64,000 nt of DNA from Amoebidium appalachense (Eukaryota; Ichthyosporea): NCBI GenBank assembly GCA_963693365.1, contig CAVNZM010000003.1, positions 12,896,001 through 12,960,000 on the forward strand, read 5' to 3'. Both the position numbers and the translations under genes were made by a program. Below the pieces are notes generated by a model. It saw only the letters and a list, made by a program, of their open reading frames with translations, was not told the origin of the DNA and did not search any database. Position 1 is the first letter of the stretch, and every line of letters begins with the position of its first letter. Positions 38,155 to 48,291 of this stretch are shown in pieces.

Positions 38155-39973
38155 CCACGTACCTGGTCATCTCACCCCGGTTCGTCCTGGGTCTCCGGAG
38201 TTCCACTCGGCCCCGTCCAGCCCCGTGTTATCCGACTCCCCCCTCAACACGGCACCCATCCCTGGCTTCCAGGCCCCCATCCCCGACCACCGAGTGTCTG
38301 TCACAGACAACCCCCCGGCCCCTGAGCCCCTCCGTACCGTTCCCCGTCGTTCCTCCCGTCTCTCCTCCCGGCCTGCTATGGCTATGGTGAGCATCTCCCG
38401 ACCCAGCCTTGATGTGTCTCAGCTGCCCCGGTCAATTCAGAAGCTGTGCTCTGGCACCAAGGGTGATGAAGTGGTGACTGCCCTCACTGCCGAGTACAAG
38501 GCTTTCATCGACAAGGACATCTTCGACGTAGTTGAGCCCCCCTCCGATGCCAACATCATCCGATTCAAGTGGATTGTCACGGAGAAGGTCCTCAACTCTG
38601 CTGGTGACACCAAGATCAAGGGTCGTGGTGTGGCCAAGGGTTTCACCCAAGTCTACGGTGTTGACTACGGTGAAAACTCTTCCCCCGTCGTCATGTCCTC
38701 CTCCGTCCGTGCCCTGCTTGCCCTCGGTGTGCAACAGGACCACGAGATCCATCAACTCGACATCAGCACGGCCTTCCTCAACAGCCCCCTCGACGAGACT
38801 TTGTACATGGAGCAACCTCCTGGTTTTATCCTCCCTGGCAATGAACACAAAGTCTGGAAACTCAAGAAGGCCATCTACGGACTCAAGCAGGCATCCCTGG
38901 CATGGTACGAGTTCTTCAACTCCATTCTCATTGCCCACGGCCTCACCCGTCTCCGTTCCGATCCGTGTGTCTACTTCCGTCAGTTCCCCAACGGGCACAT
39001 CATCCGTTCGGGCAACTACGTTGATGATGCCATCATCACCTGCACACGGAACTCCACCATCATGCAGGGGCTTGTTCGTCACATCACGAAGTCTGCCGAG
39101 TGCAAGGTCGGTCTGCCAGACATCTTCCTCGGCACCCAACTGCTGTACACCCGTGACTCCCTCAAGCTGCTGCAGTCCTCCTACATCAAGGACATCATCA
39201 CCGACTTCAACCTGGTCGATGCCAAGCCTAAGGCCACCCCTATTCCCGTGGGCACCATCATCAACGAGACCTCCCACTCATCCCTGCCCACCACCGTCCC
39301 CTACCGTGAACTCCTCGGCCGTCTGCTGTGGGTTGCTCGGTGCTCCCGGCCTGACATCTCGTATGCCATTGGCTACCTCGGCCGATTCAGCTCCAAGCCC
39401 ACCAAGACTGCCTGGGAGCTTCTCCTCCGTGTCGTTCGTTACCTGCTCGGCACCATCAACCTCGGCCTCTACTACAAGAAGAAGGCCCCCAACAGCAAGG
39501 TGCCCATCCTTGAGTGCTACTCGGATTCTGACTTTGCTGGTTGCCCCACCACCCGTCGTTCCACGTCTGGGTACGTCATCCTCCTCGAAGGCTCCCCCGT
39601 CACCTACCACTCCAAGCTGCAGACGATCACTGCAACCTCCACGTGTGAGGCCGAGCTCCTGGCCCTCAATGCTGCCGTGCAAGATGTTGTCTGGCACCGT
39701 GATCTACTAAAGGAGCTGGGCTACCCCATGACCGAGCCCACCCCCGTGTACTGTGACAATCAGTCCACCATTGCTCTGGTCCACTCCAACACCATCAAGC
39801 ACCGGACCAAGCACATTGCCATTCGTTACTTCAACACAAAGGACTACATCAACAGTGGGGACGTCACTGTCACCTACATCGACACCAAGAAGAACCTGGC
39901 CGACATCTTCACCAAGCCTCTGGCTGGTACGGCCCACGACACACACCGTGCCAACCTCAGTCTCCGTGACTGA
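38100..39973 (+). CDS. Copia 1 reverse transcriptase-RNase H
   Basis: The frame continues from the C run near 38100 (open from 38075) to 39973. Reverse transcriptase motifs include FKWIVTEKVLNSAGDTK, QLDISTAFLNSPL and the catalytic YVDDAIITC. RNase H follows with ECYSDSDFAGCPTTRRS and ends in KNLADIFTKPLAG, the usual copia C-terminus. There is no separate start codon, so it must be made as part of the polyprotein. No stop interrupts it, consistent with a young element. Confidence 0.88.
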
Positions 39974-40691
39974 CCCGTGCACTGGTGTTCATCATCGAGT
40001 GGTTTCTGAGTAGGTTGGGGCCCTGGACAGCAGTTGACACACCTACGGTGATCAAGATGCCTCCCAACGAAAGTCTACTACTCCTCATCGTTTCTCTTCA
40101 TCAGTGGGGACTCAGTCTTCCATCGTCATATGTGTGCATCTTCAGTGGGGATTATTCTCCACCATCCGTCGTTTATTTATATTCATATCCCACCATATAT
40201 ATTGGTTTTCTTCTATATTCGACTTATATATATGTCGAACTGGGATGGCGTCCCAGTATAAATAATTATCTATAGCCATGACGTGCTGGTTGACTGCCAG
40301 TCTAAACCTAGTCCACGGGATGCACCTTCCCCGTGTCTTAACTGGTTGACCACCAGTCTATAAATCAGTCCACAAGATGTTCATGTCTTGTGTTTACCTG
40401 GGTGGTCCCCAGTATAAACCATTAGCCACCAACACGTCACACATACACTAGTGTTTCCTATCTATATATATATATCGCCGATAACCACCATGATTTCTTA
40501 TTTCGAGTCTTCAGAGGCAACCGTCGTTGTGTGCCTCTTCAGTTTTGATTCTCTCCTTCCCACCTCAAGGATCTTCGGTTTGCATCCTCGAGTGGGGAAA
40601 CTTGAGTGTGACGGCCCCTCCTGTGTTTGGACCCCATCTACCGTCACATCAACAGACACGAGAACACAAACTTCAACCCCTTGAGTGGGGA

Positions 40692-40805
40692 TGTTGGAAT
40701 ACGTCACCATGTATGACAGCAAGAGCCTTGAAGTATGTATGTGTCCTAGCTTGTTTGTATTCGTGTCTGCTTTCCTCCTTTGTGCTCTCTCTCTCTCCCT
40801 CTCTC

Positions 40806-40877
<72 letters not shown>

Positions 40878-41630
40878 CCCCCCCCCCCCCCCCCCCCCCC
40901 CGTATCTCTCTCTCCCTTGTTTCTGTGGGCACAGATATCTGTAGATCTGTGCACACCTGGCTCTCTTGCCTGATAAGAACTTATTGTGTTTTATTTCTAT
41001 TTGCTCTCCTCTGTTTATCTGAGAGGTAGCGTGATTGGCTAGCCTCACTCGTTGTCTTTCCTTTATTTCAAAATGGCCTAGTTTGTTCTCAAAAGGATGG
41101 CTCGCCAATAGTCGCGAGCGAGTACATCTGTAGATTGTGTTGTGCATTCCTGTCTGTTAATATATGTGTGTTGTGATTGGACAATAGATATATATGGAAT
41201 TCGGTTTATTGCAAAGTGCCTTCACTTTGAGAGTGTCGACTGTTAGGAAATATATGTATTAAAATAAGTTTCTTTATAGAGACGAACATAAATATATATG
41301 TGAGTTAATAGTGACTAGATGTATAATTACTTAATTTATTTAAGTAAGAGTTTCTACACTTTAGTTTAATCGGAAGTTGGAATGCGTATGCTCTGTCGGA
41401 ATGTGTTTTTCTATCTTCTGATAGAACCGATTGGTTCTCCCTCTTTAGTTGTGATAAGGTGATAAGTCGCAAGTACAAAAGGAACCGAGAGCACAATAAA
41501 GATTCAGTTGTTGTTTGAAATCTTTCAATGTCTCGTGAACAACTCCAATTGCCCTCTCATTAATGTGTTAGTCGTGTTTTTACATGACACCTCTGTGCAC
41601 TCTGCTCCCTTAGACCCGTACAAAACAACA
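40692..41630 (+). repeat. Right LTR of copia element 1
   Basis: Near-identical to the left LTR. Differences seen include TGCCTTCAC for TGTCTTCAC, TATTAAAATAAG for TATTTAAATAAG, and longer CT/C runs. It is followed directly by the duplicated target AGCAC. The stretch 39974-40691 before it is untranslated and AT-rich, with repeated CAGTGGGGA strings. Confidence 0.93.
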
Positions 41631-41800
41631 AGCACCCACTTGTTTGTGTTGTCCCATGTGTCCGTGAATTCATCTATCACCTGGTACCGTGCAACAAGGG
41701 TAGCAAGACCAGCGGTGGGGGGGCATGCACGGCCCATCAGGCGCATTGTGCTCTTGGCCTCTCCAACTATGGGACCAACTGTGGGTGGGAGTACTTTCAT
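41631..41800 (-). pseudogene. PhoD-like metallophosphatase, N-terminal part (split by copia 1)
   Basis: From ATG 41798-41800 the minus-strand frame codes 55 native residues up to the copia junction, then reads into LTR sequence and soon stops. The frame and residues at the junction match the C-terminal part at 34499 when one copy of the duplicated AGCAC is removed. An AT-rich TTTTATTT string upstream may be its TATA element. Together with 33354-34499 it shows one intact gene cut by a recent insertion. Confidence 0.82.
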
Positions 41801-41897
41801 TGTTGCTGTCTAAGGCTAAATAAAAGCTCAGATGTCATGCGTTTAAGTGTAAAACAACGTGGTTGCATGGCCTCACGTGTGTCAGTAACTTTATTTG

Positions 41898-41924
41898 CCC
41901 CCCCCCCCCCCCCCCCCCCCCCCC
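41898..41924 (+). repeat. Poly-C tract
   Basis: About 27 C between the start of the phosphatase gene and the 3' end of the fibre gene. Confidence 0.9.
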
Positions 41925-41973
41925 GGGCTTTATTTATGTGCATTTCCACCCATTCCATTTTGAAGGCCATCTT

Positions 41974-44900
41974 TTACCAAAGGGTCTGGCCCCAGGCCAC
42001 ATCGTAACCAGAGTATTTGTAGCCACTTACAGCTGTTCTGGGCATGTCGGATGTGGCGACAGCTGTGCCATAGTGGGGGCATACAGTGTGTATCCACAGA
42101 TGAAAAGCAGCTCCCAATGGTATACTGGCGTTGCGGCGCAAAGAGAGAGACCAGTTGTTTGGCCACGCGCCCTCAAGACGGGCGTTGATGTATGGACCCA
42201 CTGATGTATATATGGACATGGTGCCTGTGCCGTTCAACCCAGAGAAAGTCATAGAGGGTCCCCATATATCTCCGTGAAATGTGTGTATTGCATTTATGTT
42301 GTTTCCAAATTCACCTATACCAAACCCCCAGGCCATGACCGTGATTCTAATGAATGCCTCCCCGCTGAAGAGACCATTGTCAAGGCCCTCGGCAAAACTG
42401 GCATTCCATTGTGTGGTACCCCATGATGGTCCCATGCCGAATTTTTGGCACCCTAAAAACCTGACCAGGCTGACTCGAGGGCCAAGCACAGCAGTGTTGA
42501 TTGTGTTTGTGAGTGCTTGTACTTTTGCGTCCACATAGACCTTGTCTGGAAGCAAGTCAACGGTGGATTTAAGTGCACTGACATTGACTGTACCCAGATT
42601 GTTGGTAGCAAGCTGTGAATTTATGCTGGTAACAGCAGGGCCTATCTGTGTTTTGCCACTGGCGGGCCCCGTTGTTGGTGCGGCATAGCTGCCCACCAGC
42701 AAATTGTTGGTCTTCAGTGCCAGCTGTGTGTCCACATATGTCTTGTCAGCCTTTGCAGTGGTGTTGCTGTTAACCTGTGTGTTGATGGATGTGATGGCAG
42801 CAGCAATTGTTGTGCTACCGGCTGCAGGGCCAGTGGTAGGCGCCGTATACGTGCCTGTGTTGGATTTGTCCGATTTCAAACCAAGTTGTGTGTCCACATA
42901 TGCCTTGTCTGCTTTCGTTGTTGTGTTAGTATAAACTTGTGTGTTGATTGCATTGACTGCAGTGGCCATGTCCGTCTTGCCTGTGGCGGGGCCGGTGGTA
43001 GGTATGACGTATGTGCCTGTGTTGGTTATGTCTGATTTCAAACCAAGTTGTGTGTCCACATACGTCTGGTCTGCCTTCCTTGTGGTGTTGGTGTTGACTT
43101 GTGCATTAATTGCAGTGACTGCGGCAGCCATGTCTGTCTTGCCCGTGGCGGGGCCAATGGTGGGTGCAGTATATGTGCCTGTGTTGGATCTGTCTGATTT
43201 CAAATCGAGTTGTGTGTCCACGTATGTCTTGTTTGCTTTCACGTTTGTGTTGGTGTTGACTTGTGCGTTAATTGCAGTGACTGCGGCAGCCATGTCGGTC
43301 TTCCCCATGGCAGGGCCAGAAGGTGGGGCTGTGTACGTGCCGGTGTTGCTTATGTCTGCTTTTGTGGCCATCTGTGTGTCTACATACACCTTATCTGTCT
43401 TGTCGCGCATGTTGGCACCAACCTGTGCATTGATGATCATTACTGCATCCCCGATTGTGGCCATGCCCTCTGCAGGACCCGTGCCAACGGTGGGTGTGCT
43501 ATACGTGCCAATCTTGCTGTTTATATGGTCAATGGCAGCTGCGATAGTGGAGGCACTTGCAGTGGCTCCCATAACTGGTGGTGTGTATACGCCAATCACA
43601 TTTTCCAGTGCATGTATGCTTCTGTCCAGGTTGGCCACTGCTCCGTCGGTGGTGGCAACAGCCCCAGCCAATTGAGTGATATTGCTCTGTAATAGCTCCA
43701 CAGACGTTTTTGATGCCTTCTCCGTGAGCTGTGTAGTAGTCGCTGCCAAATCTGCCTTTAAAGCCAGCTGCTCTCGAGTCTGATCCAGGTCTGTGGTGTC
43801 TGCCTTTGTAGAAACAGTTCTCTCAAGTGCAGCTAGCGACGTCAAATCGGCCTTTTGGAGGAGCCAATTTGTTACAGTCTTAGTGTCTGGTAACAACTCC
43901 ACCCTGGCCTCAAGAACTGCCAGCTCGGTTCTGTCAGCCTTTGCTGTGACGTCTGTCTTCAACTTTTCCACTGTTTCGATGTTGGCTTTGGTCTTCAATT
44001 GCACCCCCATACTAGCCTCCACATTGGCTATGTCTGCCTTTAGATTCTGGGTCCTAATGTCCATCATTGTTGATAACTCTTGCAGTGCAGCCTGTTGTGC
44101 CTTTTCCTCCAATGCCGCCCTTACCAAGTTCAGTGCCCGCTCTGCTAACTCTATCCTGTCCAACAGGCGCACTTTCACGTCCTCCAATGCCAATTGCTCT
44201 GCCTTGCCTGTCAGTACAATTCGCATGTTTGCAATGTCATCCGTCACGCCATCGACGGAGGCCTCCAGCCCATCAAACCTCAGCTGTATCTGTTGGTCCT
44301 GTTGTTGCCAGTCTTCTAGCCATTGTGCATCTAGCTTTCCTTCTGACAGGGCCTCTACTAGCGCCAGGTCCGCCTTCTGGGCAACCAGTGTGTCGAGGTT
44401 GTCCGTCCTTTCTTCTAAAGTCCACACCTGGCCCTTGCTAGCCTGAGCCTTGTTCTCCAAGGCTTTTGCCAACAACCCAGTCTTCTCTTCCAGTATTGTC
44501 AGAGACCCTTCGGTTGTTTCCAGTCTGTTCCCTATGGCTGCTGTTACCGCTGCGTCAGTTTTGTACAGTAACTGTCCCTCCAGCATTGCAACTTGTTCTG
44601 TGTTGGCCTTGTGTGCAAGCCCCTCCTGTAACTGTTCCTGAAGTGCATAGACGGCAGCAGTACTGGCTTTGTGTGCCAACTCAGCTTTCAGCCCCTCTGC
44701 CAATCCCTCCATCCCCGCACCCACATCCTGCTGTGTAGCAAGGTCACCCAGTCTTGTGGAGACCTTGCCTGTGGTACCCACCCGCAAACACGTGCGCCCT
44801 GCTAGGTCTCGCAAGCACCACACTGCTGGTTGTATGTACAGTGGTCCAGTATAGTCATCCTCAGGCACTGGTGACAGTTTGAGTATAGAGGTTTTGCGGT

Positions 44901-45111
44901 CCACACAATCCGCTGCATAAACCCCGTTGTTTGGTGCCACAAATGCACATCCACCCTCGAGTATAGCCCACACTGTCTCCGAGTCCTCTTCATTAATGAG
45001 CAATCTGGCATCAGACGAACCGGATTGTAGTGCTACAGCACATGAGGGCAGTGGCACCAAGGCAGACCCGCCTGTGTCCATCAATGTGTTGGTTACAGCA
45101 TGGACCCCCAT
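41974..45111 (-). CDS. Large fibre/adhesin-like protein with 54-residue repeats
   Basis: A 1045-residue minus-strand protein starting at ATG 45109-45111. Residues 1-120 form a compact head. About 125-510 are long heptad-patterned coiled coil (repeats of the type LEEKTGLLAKALENKAQ and VEKLKTDVTAKADRTEL). About 520-860 carry five to six repeats of about 54 residues with the pattern TGTY..PT.GPA.GKTDMAAAV, TAINAQVNTNT and KADKTYVDTQLGLKSD, very like phage tail-fibre repeats. A C-terminal beta-rich domain of about 170 residues (GMGPSWGTTQWNAS, NWSLSLRRNASIPLG) would be the receptor-binding knob. It is probably a virion surface fibre. Copia element 2 lies 140 bases upstream, in its likely promoter. 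Confidence 0.7.
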   Translation of the reverse strand: MGVHAVTNTLMDTGGSALVPLPSCAVALQSGSSDARLLINEEDSETVWAILEGGCAFVAPNNGVYAADCVDRKTSILKLSPVPEDDYTGPLYIQPAVWCLRDLAGRTCLRVGTTGKVSTRLGDLATQQDVGAGMEGLAEGLKAELAHKASTAAVYALQEQLQEGLAHKANTEQVAMLEGQLLYKTDAAVTAAIGNRLETTEGSLTILEEKTGLLAKALENKAQASKGQVWTLEERTDNLDTLVAQKADLALVEALSEGKLDAQWLEDWQQQDQQIQLRFDGLEASVDGVTDDIANMRIVLTGKAEQLALEDVKVRLLDRIELAERALNLVRAALEEKAQQAALQELSTMMDIRTQNLKADIANVEASMGVQLKTKANIETVEKLKTDVTAKADRTELAVLEARVELLPDTKTVTNWLLQKADLTSLAALERTVSTKADTTDLDQTREQLALKADLAATTTQLTEKASKTSVELLQSNITQLAGAVATTDGAVANLDRSIHALENVIGVYTPPVMGATASASTIAAAIDHINSKIGTYSTPTVGTGPAEGMATIGDAVMIINAQVGANMRDKTDKVYVDTQMATKADISNTGTYTAPPSGPAMGKTDMAAAVTAINAQVNTNTNVKANKTYVDTQLDLKSDRSNTGTYTAPTIGPATGKTDMAAAVTAINAQVNTNTTRKADQTYVDTQLGLKSDITNTGTYVIPTTGPATGKTDMATAVNAINTQVYTNTTTKADKAYVDTQLGLKSDKSNTGTYTAPTTGPAAGSTTIAAAITSINTQVNSNTTAKADKTYVDTQLALKTNNLLVGSYAAPTTGPASGKTQIGPAVTSINSQLATNNLGTVNVSALKSTVDLLPDKVYVDAKVQALTNTINTAVLGPRVSLVRFLGCQKFGMGPSWGTTQWNASFAEGLDNGLFSGEAFIRITVMAWGFGIGEFGNNINAIHTFHGDIWGPSMTFSGLNGTGTMSIYTSVGPYINARLEGAWPNNWSLSLRRNASIPLGAAFHLWIHTVCPHYGTAVATSDMPRTAVSGYKYSGYDVAWGQTLW

Positions 45112-45179
45112 GCCAATAGATTGGGAATTGCCAAATTTTTTGTATGGGTGGAGAGGCTGGGACCATGTTTGTGTGTATG

Positions 45180-45183
<4 letters not shown>

Positions 45184-45251
<68 letters not shown>
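45184..45251 (+). repeat. (GT)n microsatellite, left part (split by copia 2)
   Basis: The GT run ends exactly where the LTR TGTTATTTTG begins. The matching right part starts at 51625, directly after the other LTR. Confidence 0.92.
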
Positions 45252-45260
<9 letters not shown>

Positions 45261-45960
45261 GTGTGGGTAAACGGAGAAGCAGAGAGCACAGATGGGTGTT
45301 ATGTAAAACACAACACAAAGACACACGGGAAAAACACAACCGGAGAGGAGGAACGATTTCTGGAACCATAGGAAGTGAATACGACTGCTTATGATTTATT
45401 TCAAGATGAGGTCCCTTTTATACTTGGGAATGTGAAACGATAAACCAATCAAAAGAATGAAAACTATGAGTGTAAAATATATCGAATAAAATGTCTGTCG
45501 ACATTTAGAATATAAAACTCAATCCTCCAATGAAAGAAACTTCTAATAAAAGCACGGAAACATTTAATAAAATGAAACCACTTATGTAACTATTAATTCA
45601 TAACATATATTTATACATGTTCTTATCATAACACGTCTAAATATAATTATTCCTAATAGTTGAAGAACATAGCACAATGCTACGTCGTGGGAAAGAAATG
45701 AGAAAGGAATGTAAGTTACTATATTTGGGAAAATACAAACGAGATATGATTGGATGACATATATAGATTTTGACGCAAACGACAATACGTGTGCGCGAGC
45801 TAAGTATGTCGATACGTACACAGATCTAAGATGTCGTGTACACGGAAACGGAAAAGAAAGAAAGAAATGAAGAAAGGAAAAAGGAAACAAACTACAACAA
45901 CTAATAAATAAATACCAAACTCAACTTCTAAGTCTTGCTGAGAATTAAGTGAAGATGACA
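45252..45960 (-). repeat. 3' LTR of copia element 2
   Basis: 709 bp, AT-rich, matching 50917-51624. It lies next to the purine tract at 45961 and about 140 bases upstream of the fibre gene, in which direction it could act as an added promoter or terminator. Confidence 0.92.
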
Positions 45961-46475
45961 TCCCCACTCAAGGGTTGGAAGTTGGGTTCTCGTGAAGTTT
46001 GTTGATTGGACTGTTGATGTTAAGACTTTCACACATGTAGAAGTAGGTGCCGTGAAGTCACAGTCAAGTTTCCCCACTCGAGAAGACAATGGAGAAGACT
46101 TGAAGGTGCAAGCCGGGGAAGAAAACCAAAACGGAAGAAGCACACAACGACGGTTGCCTCTGAAGACTCGGAAGATGACGGTAGCCAATGACGTGATATA
46201 TAAATATATATAGAAGAAACAACTAGTGTATGTGTGACGTGTTGGTGGCTAATGATAAATACATTATATATATGGTGGTATATAAATAAACGACGGATGG
46301 TGGAGAAGAAATCCCCACTGAAGATGCACACACTGAAGATCGATGAAGACAGCAGTAGACTTTCGTTGGGAGGTGTCTCTACACGGTGATGTGTAGACCA
46401 CTGGCCAGGGCCCCAACCTACTTGAAGACCACTGTAGATGAACCGGGGGGGGGGGAGGGGGGGGGGGGGGCACAC

Positions 46476-47933
46476 TCAGTCACGAAGACTGAGTGAATCA
46501 CGGTGCTGCTCGTGGGAGGGCCCGGGCAGGGGCTTGGTGAAGATGTCAGCCACGTTGTCTTTGCTGGACACGTAGGTGACGACCACATCCCCACTCTTGA
46601 TGTAGTCCTTCGTGTTGTGGTAACAGACTGCAATGTGTTTGGTCCGGTGCTTGATGCTGTTGGTGTGCAGGAGGGCAATGGTGGACTGGTTGTCACAGTA
46701 GACGGGGGTGGGGTCGGTCATCGGGTAGCCGAGTTCACGGAGGAGATCACGGTGCCAGATGACGTTTTGAACAGCAGCATTGATGGCCAGAAGCTCAGCC
46801 TCGGTGGTGGATGTTGCCGTGATGGACTGCAGCTTCGAATACCATGTGATGGGTATGCCCTTGAAGAAGATGACGTATCCGGTGGTTGAACGACGGGTGT
46901 TGGGGCAGTTGGCAAAGTCAGCATCAGAATAACACTCCAGCAAGGGGGTGTTGTCGTCGGAAGCAGACTTGTCGTAGTGAAGGCCGAGGTTGGAAGTGCC
47001 GATGAGGTACCGAACTACACGGAGTAGACATTCCCATGCAAGTTTGGTGGGGTTGGCACTGAATCTACCGAGGTAGCCGATGGCAAAGGAGATGTCGGGC
47101 CGGGAACAACGAGCAACCCACAAAAGACGGCCGAGTAGTTCACGGTAGGGAACCTTGATGGGTGGTGAGTCGTTCTCGTTGATGGTGATGACGGTGCCGA
47201 CGGGAATGGGAGTAGCCTTGGGGTGAGCATCGTTGAGGTTGAAGTCTCTGACGATGTCGTTGATGTAGGATTGCTGAAGCAGCTTGAGGTGACCGGGGGT
47301 GTGGATGAGCTGGGTGCCAAGGAAGATGTCGGGAAGGTCAACCTTGCAGAGAGCTGACTTCATGATGTGGTCTACTAGATCCTTGGTGTGGGAGGAGTTG
47401 GCCGTGCAGATGATGATGACGTCGTCCACATAGTTGCCAGTGAGGATGATGTCACCGTTGGGGAAGGTCTTGATGTAGACACATGGATCTGAACGGAGAC
47501 GTTCGAGACCGTGAGCAAGGAGGACCTTGTCGAAGTACTCATACCAGGCCAGTGATGCTTGCTTGAGCCCGTAGAGTGCCTTCTTAAGTTTCCAGACCTT
47601 GTGTTCGTTGCCGGGGGTCATGAAGCCAGGTGGTGGCTCAATGTAGATGTCTTCTTGAAGAGGACTGTTGAGGAAGGCAGTTGAGACGTCGAGTTGATGA
47701 ATCTCATGGTTGCCGTCCACACCGATGGCAAGGAGGGCACGGACGGAGGAGGACATCACCACGGGGGAAGAGGTGTCACCGTAGTCAACACCGTAGACTT
47801 GAGTGAAGCCCTTTGCAACACCACGAGCTTTGATCTTGGTGTCACCGGCTGAGTTGAGGACTTTCTCAGTCACAATCCACTTGAACTTGATGATGTTGGC
47901 ACCAGGGGGGGGGATCAACAATGGTGAAGACAT
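46476..47933 (-). CDS. Copia 2 reverse transcriptase-RNase H
   Basis: Contains FKWIVTEKVLNSAGDTK, QLDVSTAFLNSPL, the catalytic YVDDVIIIC, the RNase H strand ECYSDADFANCPNTRRS and the closing NVADIFTKPLPG. The frame begins after a G run near 47908 (C run in the coding strand), where the preceding frame 47866-48291 is lost. No stops interrupt it. Confidence 0.85.
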   Translation of the reverse strand: MSSPLLIPPPGANIIKFKWIVTEKVLNSAGDTKIKARGVAKGFTQVYGVDYGDTSSPVVMSSSVRALLAIGVDGNHEIHQLDVSTAFLNSPLQEDIYIEPPPGFMTPGNEHKVWKLKKALYGLKQASLAWYEYFDKVLLAHGLERLRSDPCVYIKTFPNGDIILTGNYVDDVIIICTANSSHTKDLVDHIMKSALCKVDLPDIFLGTQLIHTPGHLKLLQQSYINDIVRDFNLNDAHPKATPIPVGTVITINENDSPPIKVPYRELLGRLLWVARCSRPDISFAIGYLGRFSANPTKLAWECLLRVVRYLIGTSNLGLHYDKSASDDNTPLLECYSDADFANCPNTRRSTTGYVIFFKGIPITWYSKLQSITATSTTEAELLAINAAVQNVIWHRDLLRELGYPMTDPTPVYCDNQSTIALLHTNSIKHRTKHIAVCYHNTKDYIKSGDVVVTYVSSKDNVADIFTKPLPGPSHEQHRDSLSLRD

Positions 47934-48291
47934 CCTTGGTGATGAAGGCTTGGTACTCGGAGGTGAGGGCAGCTATGACGGCATCACCGTTGGGACCGTT
48001 GCAAAGCTTTTGAATGCCCTTGGGGAGCTGGTCAATGTTGATGGTCGGTGCTACGATGCTGACCAGTGCCGTTGGAGTCTTGGTGAGACGTGTAGACCGA
48101 CGAAGGTTGGGCTTGGGGGGGTCCTTGAGGGGGGTGGTGGCCGGGTAGGTGGTGGAGGCCGGGATAGGGGCATGGAAGCCAGGAATAGGACCGGTGGTGA
48201 GGGGGGCATCGGTGTCCACAGGGCTGCTCGTGGCCGAGTGGAAGGTGGGGGACCCAGGACGAACCGGAGTCATGTAGCCGGGTTGATGCAC
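47905..48291 (-). pseudogene. Copia 2 linker region between integrase and RT, out of frame
   Basis: A 141-codon open frame carries the Pro/Thr-rich linker and the start of the RT region (RRSTRLTKTPTALVS, LPKGIQKLCNG), matching element 1. It is offset from both the Gag-integrase frame (change near 48297-48340) and the RT frame (change near 47908), each at a C/G run. The two shifts cancel, so an intact polyprotein needs both corrected or both read through. Confidence 0.7.

Larger units (their letters stand above)
34500..41630 (+). mobile_element. Ty1/copia LTR retrotransposon, element 1
   Basis: A complete 7.1-kb element on the plus strand with two near-identical long terminal repeats (about 932 and 939 bp) that begin TGTTGGAATACG and end ACAAAACAACA. 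It is flanked by the 5-bp target duplication AGCAC (34495-34499 and 41631-41635). A putative primer-binding site GGTTAAAGGCCC follows the left LTR and a purine tract TTGAGTGGGGA precedes the right LTR. The LTRs differ at only a handful of bases plus CT/C-run lengths, so the insertion is recent. Domain order is gag, protease, integrase, reverse transcriptase, RNase H, which is the copia order. It sits inside the phosphatase gene. Confidence 0.95.

Noticed and set aside
38432-39277. Minus-strand 281-codon ORF antisense to the copia 1 reverse transcriptase
   Set aside because: It is a shadow caused by biased codon use in the element, and a matching antisense ORF is absent at the same extent in element 2.
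42941-43675. Plus-strand 244-codon Val/Ala-rich ORF with a membrane-like look
   Set aside because: It is the antisense of the 54-residue repeats of the fibre gene; the hydrophobicity comes from the repeat complement.
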